Origin: Desulfuromonadaceae bacterium
GTDB lineage: Bacteria > Desulfobacterota > Desulfuromonadia > Desulfuromonadales > Desulfuromonadaceae
Assembly: GCA_027065245.1 (NCBI GenBank)
Contig: JAMOOS010000080.1
Span: 1 to 15,203 of the forward strand
Length of the DNA: 15,203 nt
Reading direction: 5' to 3'
Part shown: positions 6,601 to 15,203 of the stretch, one piece after another
Position numbering within the stretch: position 1 is the stretch's first letter
Layout of the letters: every line of letters starts with the position of its first letter
Notes under the pieces: generated by a model
What the model was told of the DNA's origin: nothing
Seen by the model: only the letters and a program-made list of their open reading frames with translations
Databases searched by the model: none
Translations under genes and position numbers: made by a program

Positions 6601-7755
6601 CTGGACGGTTGCGTATTGGCGGCGTCTCTGAGTGTCGATGGCAAGGTGGCACTCAAAAAGGGTGTCAGCCTCAGTGTGGAAGTGCTGGAACCGATAGCGA
6701 TGAAGCACTGGAAAGATCTCTCCCTTGTCGACAACGAAGCGGTGGAAAGCCGTGTTGGCGAGATTCTCCACCGCCTGGCGGAGCGTGAGGAGCTGATCAA
6801 GCGGGTATTTGCCGACAAGATTGATAAAATCAAACGCGGAGATGATTTGCCTCCCGGTGTTATCAAGATGGTCAAGGTGTACATAGCCATCAAACGCCGT
6901 CTGTCGGTGGGCGATAAAATGGCCGGGCGCCACGGTAACAAGGGTGTGCTGTCGCGTATTCTGCCAGAAGAGGACATGCCCTACACCGAGGATGGCACGC
7001 CGGTGGAAATTGTTCTGAACCCGCTGGGTGTACCGTCGCGGATGAATATCGGTCAGATTCTTGAGATTCATCTCGGTCTGGCGGCGCGCGGTCTGGGCAA
7101 CCAGATCCAGGCCATGCTTGATGAGCAGCGCGAGGTGCAGGATTTGCGCGACAAGATCAAGGATATTTACGAAGACAAAGAGCTTGATCCGTTTATCGAT
7201 GAGTTGCCGGAGCGTGATGTTGTACGGCTGGCGCGGCGGCTGGCGCCGGGTGTACCCATGGCGACGCCGGTATTTGAGGGGGTGAGCGAAGAGACTATCA
7301 AAGCGCAGATCGAACGCGCCGGTTTCTCACCTTCCGGACAAATGACCTTGTACAACGGCAAGACCGGCGAGCCGTTCAAAGAGAAGATCACCGTCGGTAT
7401 TATGTATATGCTCAAACTGCACCATCTTGTCGACGACAAAATCCATGCCCGCAGCATCGGACCCTACAGTCTGGTTACCCAGCAGCCTCTGGGCGGCAAG
7501 GCGCAGTTTGGCGGTCAGCGGCTCGGTGAGATGGAAGTGTGGGCCATGGAGGCCTACGGCGCATCTCACGCTTTGCAGGAGTTCCTTACCGTCAAGTCCG
7601 ACGATGTCGCCGGGCGGACGCGAATGTATGAGGCCATAGTCAAGGGCCGTCATACGCTGGAGGCCGGTCTGCCGGAGTCGTTTAACGTGCTGATCAAGGA
7701 GCTGCAGGCCCTGTGTCTCGACGTTGAACTGCTGGAGAACGAAGAACAAGAATAA
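3646..7755 (+). CDS. rpoB: DNA-directed RNA polymerase subunit beta
   Basis: A 1369-residue beta subunit (E. coli 1342), which with beta' forms the catalytic cleft. The frame is open to a GTG at 3640, but that codon lies inside the SD TAAGGAG (3634-3640), so ATG 3646 (MAYSIANN) is the start. The rifampicin pocket is intact. GSSQLSQFMDQTNPLSE begins at residue 514. D523, H533 and S538 match E. coli D516, H526 and S531, so the drug-sensitive residues are present. T525 stands where E. coli has N518. HPTHYGRVCPIETPEGPN follows. The large insertion typical of proteobacteria occupies roughly 940-1060. Active-site lysines K1091 and K1099 lie in GDKMAGRHGNKG. The C-terminal MEVWAMEAYGASH segment is normal. 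rpoC follows after 25 bases. Confidence 0.98.
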   Translation: MAYSIANNQLLRKHFSEIKQIIDMPNLIDIQKNSYKRFLQADVPAAAREDIGLEAVFRSVFPIRDFGDTCSLEYVSYVLETPKYDVEECHQRGMTFAAPVKVRVRLVSWDVDKDTGVQLIRDIKEQEVYFGEIPLMTENGTFIINGTERVIVSQLHRSPGVFYDHDKGKTHSSGKLLYSARVIPYRGSWLDFDFDHKDLLYVRIDRRRKLPATVLLQALGYSAEELLKYYYKTEHLYIEADGFFKDVNPELLSGQRAVVDVVDDNGEVLVKGGRKFTKAALKKIAESKLTRIPVDLSQVVGSVVASDVVDEGTGEIIISCNQELTEEHIEQLRDKKITSVEVLFIDNVFAGPYLRNTLAQDSVTNPEEAMIEIYRRLRPGDPPTVRSATTLFEGLFFNPERYDLSVVGRLKLNYKLGLDVPLEQRTLMKEDILEVVRYLIDLRSGRGSIDDIDHLGNRRVRAVGELLENQYRVGLVRMERAIKERMSLNEVESLMPHDLINSKPVSAVVKEFFGSSQLSQFMDQTNPLSEITHKRRLSALGPGGLTRERAGFEVRDVHPTHYGRVCPIETPEGPNIGLIASLSTYARINEHGFVETPYRLVKDGRVTSEVRYYSALEEEGHAIAQANAPIDEDGYFINEVVNARKNGDFMMLRRDEIQLMDVSPKQLVSVAAALVPFLENDDANRALMGANMQRQAVPLLRADAPLVGTGMERIVAHDSGAAVVARHDGVVESVDASRIVVRIDEGQDDETGTGVDIYNLIKFIRSNQNTCLNQKPIVEVGDHISRGAIIADGPSTQWGELGLGQNVLVAFMPWEGYNFEDSILISEKLVKEDRYTSIHIEEFECVARDTKLGKEEITDDIPNLGDDALKDLDESGIIRIGAEVKPGDILVGKITPKGETQMSPEEKLLRAIFGEKAGDVRDTSLRVPPGVEGVVIGARVFSRKGSDKDSRTEYIEQQEISKLENDQNDEIRIIRESARNKLMELLDGCVLAASLSVDGKVALKKGVSLSVEVLEPIAMKHWKDLSLVDNEAVESRVGEILHRLAEREELIKRVFADKIDKIKRGDDLPPGVIKMVKVYIAIKRRLSVGDKMAGRHGNKGVLSRILPEEDMPYTEDGTPVEIVLNPLGVPSRMNIGQILEIHLGLAARGLGNQIQAMLDEQREVQDLRDKIKDIYEDKELDPFIDELPERDVVRLARRLAPGVPMATPVFEGVSEETIKAQIERAGFSPSGQMTLYNGKTGEPFKEKITVGIMYMLKLHHLVDDKIHARSIGPYSLVTQQPLGGKAQFGGQRLGEMEVWAMEAYGASHALQEFLTVKSDDVAGRTRMYEAIVKGRHTLEAGLPESFNVLIKELQALCLDVELLENEEQE

Positions 7756-7780
7756 ATCTCATCCCTTAAGGAGATGTGTT

Positions 7781-11962
<4,182 letters not shown>

Positions 11963-11970
11963 AAAGCAAA

Positions 11971-12014
11971 AATATCTGTCAACTTCCTTGACAAGTATCA
12001 GGGCAGTTGATATT
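11971..12014 (+). repeat. Inverted repeats over the str promoter
   Basis: Two nested dyads cover the promoter. TGTCAA (11977-11982) and TTGACA (11988-11993) are perfect complements around CTTCC. AATATC (11971-11976) plus AACT (11981-11984) complement AGTT (12005-12008) plus GATATT (12009-12014), with TGTC as an extra loop on one side. They overlap the -35 and -10 boxes, so they could be an operator or a short RNA hairpin in read-through rpoC mRNA. There is no T-tract after them, so they are not a terminator. Confidence 0.35.
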
Positions 12015-12016
12015 GT
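11988..12016 (+). promoter_or_regulatory. Sigma70-type promoter of the str operon
   Basis: A perfect -35 box TTGACA (11988-11993), an optimal 17-base spacer and a -10 box TATTGT (12011-12016, four of six) predict a start near 12022-12024 and a leader of about 63 bases before rpsL. It is the best promoter in the window and lies just after rpoC, where a separate str operon promoter is expected. Confidence 0.7.
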
Positions 12017-12024
12017 TCGCTGGT

Positions 12025-12056
12025 TTCCCTGAGGGGACGCTTTTAGTTCTTTAATT
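12025..12056 (+). promoter_or_regulatory. boxA-like antitermination element with preceding hairpin
   Basis: GTTCTTTAA (12046-12054) matches the core GYTCTTTAA of the boxA RNA element bound by NusB-S10 in rRNA leaders. A small hairpin, TTCCC/GGGGA around TGA (12025-12037), comes just before it, recalling the boxB-boxA order of rRNA leaders. It lies about 25 bases after the predicted start of transcription. The boxA match is good but short; the hairpin is only five pairs. Confidence 0.42.
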
Positions 12057-12085
12057 CTGTGAATAGTAATTTCGGGAGTAAGTAA

Positions 12086-12457
12086 ATGCCGACAATCAAT
12101 CAGCTGATCCGTAAAGGACGCAAGAAAAAAGAGAGGAAGTCAACTGCGCCTGCGTTAAAATCCAATCCGCAGCGCCGCGGGGTGTGTACCCGCGTGTACA
12201 CCACGACTCCGAAAAAACCGAACTCAGCGTTGAGAAAGGTTGCTCGTGTGCGTCTCACCAACGGTATCGTTGTTACTTCGTATATACCCGGCGTCGGCCA
12301 TAATCTGCAGGAGCACTCCGTGGTGCTGGTGCGTGGTGGCCGTGTAAAAGACTTGCCAGGTGTTCGTTACCATATTGTGCGTGGCACCCTGGATCTGGCC
12401 GGTGTTCAGGGCCGTATGCAGGCGCGTTCCAAATATGGCGCAAAACGTCCTAAATAA
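12086..12457 (+). CDS. rpsL: 30S ribosomal protein S12
   Basis: A 123-residue S12, which lies at the decoding centre and monitors codon-anticodon pairing. It starts MPTINQLIRKGRKKKE, preceded by GGGAG (12074-12078) at 7 bases. The conserved loops are intact: TTPKKPNSALRK with K43, and GRVKDLPGVRYH with K88 and the D89 that many bacteria methylthiolate. K43 and K88 are the residues usually altered in streptomycin-resistant mutants, so the sequence is of the sensitive type. The C-terminus is the standard QARSKYGAKRPK. It is the first gene after the promoter at 11988-12016 and heads the rpsL-rpsG-fusA-tuf operon. Confidence 0.98.
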   Translation: MPTINQLIRKGRKKKERKSTAPALKSNPQRRGVCTRVYTTTPKKPNSALRKVARVRLTNGIVVTSYIPGVGHNLQEHSVVLVRGGRVKDLPGVRYHIVRGTLDLAGVQGRMQARSKYGAKRPK

Positions 12458-12489
12458 AGATTACGCAATTTTGATGGGGTAGTGCAGTT

Positions 12490-12960
12490 ATGCCAAGAAG
12501 AAGAGAAGTAGCAAAGCGGGTAGTTCTCGCCGATCCTAAATACAATGATCGTCTGGTTACCAAGTTTGTCAATAATCTGATGATCGGTGGCAAGAAAAGC
12601 GTTGCTGAAAAGATTGTCTATGGTGCGTTTGACCTGATTGCCGAGCGCAGCGGCGAAGATCCGCTGGATGTGTTCAAGAAGGCGTTCGAGAATGTGCGCC
12701 CTCTGCTTGAGGTTAAATCGCGCCGTGTCGGTGGCTCAACTTACCAGGTGCCCATTGAGGTTCGTCCTGATCGCCGTAATGCCCTGGTTATCCGCTGGGT
12801 GCTCAATGCTGCGCGCAACCGTGGTGAGAAGACCATGTGTGAGCGTCTGGCTGGCGAGTTTCTTGACGCTGCGAATAACCGTGGTGCAGCGGTGAAGAAG
12901 AAGGAAGATACCCATCGTATGGCTGAAGCCAACAAGGCGTTCGCCCACTATCGCTGGTAG
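12490..12960 (+). CDS. rpsG: 30S ribosomal protein S7
   Basis: A 156-residue S7, the common bacterial length, without the C-terminal extension of E. coli K-12. S7 nucleates assembly of the 3' domain of 16S rRNA and forms part of the E site. It begins MPRRREVAKR and contains the hairpin segment SRRVGGSTYQVPIEVRPDRR and the C-terminal KKEDTHRMAEANKAFAHYRW, all typical. In E. coli S7 represses its own operon by binding the rpsL-rpsG gap; here the gap is 32 bases with only a weak GGGG (12476-12479) as SD, so efficient translation may depend on coupling to rpsL. Confidence 0.97.
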   Translation: MPRRREVAKRVVLADPKYNDRLVTKFVNNLMIGGKKSVAEKIVYGAFDLIAERSGEDPLDVFKKAFENVRPLLEVKSRRVGGSTYQVPIEVRPDRRNALVIRWVLNAARNRGEKTMCERLAGEFLDAANNRGAAVKKKEDTHRMAEANKAFAHYRW

Positions 12961-12993
12961 GTAAGTATTTTTTTCTCTGGAGGATGTTGAGCT

Positions 12994-15069
<2,076 letters not shown>

Positions 15070-15080
15070 GGAGTAAAGTC

Positions 15081-15203
15081 ATGGCAAAGGAAAAATTTGA
15101 AAGAACAAAGCCCCATGTCAATATTGGAACCATCGGCCACGTCGACCACGGCAAGACCACCCTTACCGCCGCTATCACCAAGGTAATGGCCGGGTTGGGT
15201 CAA
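15081..15203 (+). CDS. tuf: Elongation factor Tu, N-terminal start (partial)
   Basis: The first 41 codons of a second tuf, running off the window. They read MAKEKFERTKPHVNIGTIGH and then the P-loop GHVDHGKT (residues 19-26), which holds the phosphates of GTP. The SD TAAGGAG (15067-15073) includes the fusA stop codon and lies 7 bases before the ATG, so the two genes are probably translationally coupled. It is the tufA-type copy at the end of the str operon. The rest of the gene cannot be judged. Confidence 0.97.
   Translation, partial: MAKEKFERTKPHVNIGTIGHVDHGKTTLTAAITKVMAGLGQ

Noticed and set aside
12025..12044. Hairpin TTCCC/GGGGA with a following TTTT considered as an rpoC terminator.
   Set aside because: There are only five pairs including one T-G, the T run is four bases and separated from the stem by CGC, and it lies after the str promoter. 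It is better treated as a leader hairpin.

Overview
The window is one uninterrupted stretch of core translation and transcription genes, all on the + strand. It reads: end of tuf, rpmG, tRNA-Trp, secE, nusG, rplK, rplA, rplJ, rplL, rpoB, rpoC, rpsL, rpsG, fusA, start of a second tuf. This is the classic bacterial L11/L10/beta gene cluster joined to the str operon. I see no mobile element, CRISPR array, prophage, toxin-antitoxin, defence or metabolic gene. No non-coding stretch exceeds about 215 bases.

The organism is a bacterium, most likely of the former Deltaproteobacteria and perhaps the Desulfuromonadia (Geobacter, Pelobacter and Desulfuromonas relatives). This is inference from the tuf-rpmG-tRNA-Trp-secE order, a short single-helix SecE, and RNA polymerase subunits of proteobacterial type: beta has the large insertion before the active-site lysines, and beta' has a large insertion inside the trigger loop. 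The wording of the beta, beta' and EF-G proteins, as I remember these families, points the same way. No 16S gene is present to settle it.

Layout. Positions 1-1215 hold the EF-Tu tail, L33, tRNA-Trp, the secretion subunit SecE and the elongation factor NusG. Positions 1245-2387 hold L11 and L1. Positions 2388-2602 are a regulatory gap with a terminator-like hairpin, a probable L10 leader RNA, and two tandem Shine-Dalgarno (SD) sites around the rplJ start. L10 and L7/L12 follow, then a strong attenuator hairpin (3589-3630), then rpoB and rpoC. Positions 11963-12085 carry a good sigma70-type promoter and a boxA-like element that begin the str operon: S12, S7, EF-G, EF-Tu.

Together the genes make the ribosomal stalk and its L11/L1 surroundings, parts of the decoding region of the small subunit, both elongation GTPases, the RNA polymerase catalytic core, the factor NusG that joins polymerase to ribosome, and one Sec translocon subunit. 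Several start codons need care: rplL at 3180, rpoB at 3646, rpoC at a TTG at 7781, and GTG starts for secE and fusA. The coding genes are ordinary. What deserves a second look lies in the short intergenic control regions. I found no evidence of a previously undescribed system.
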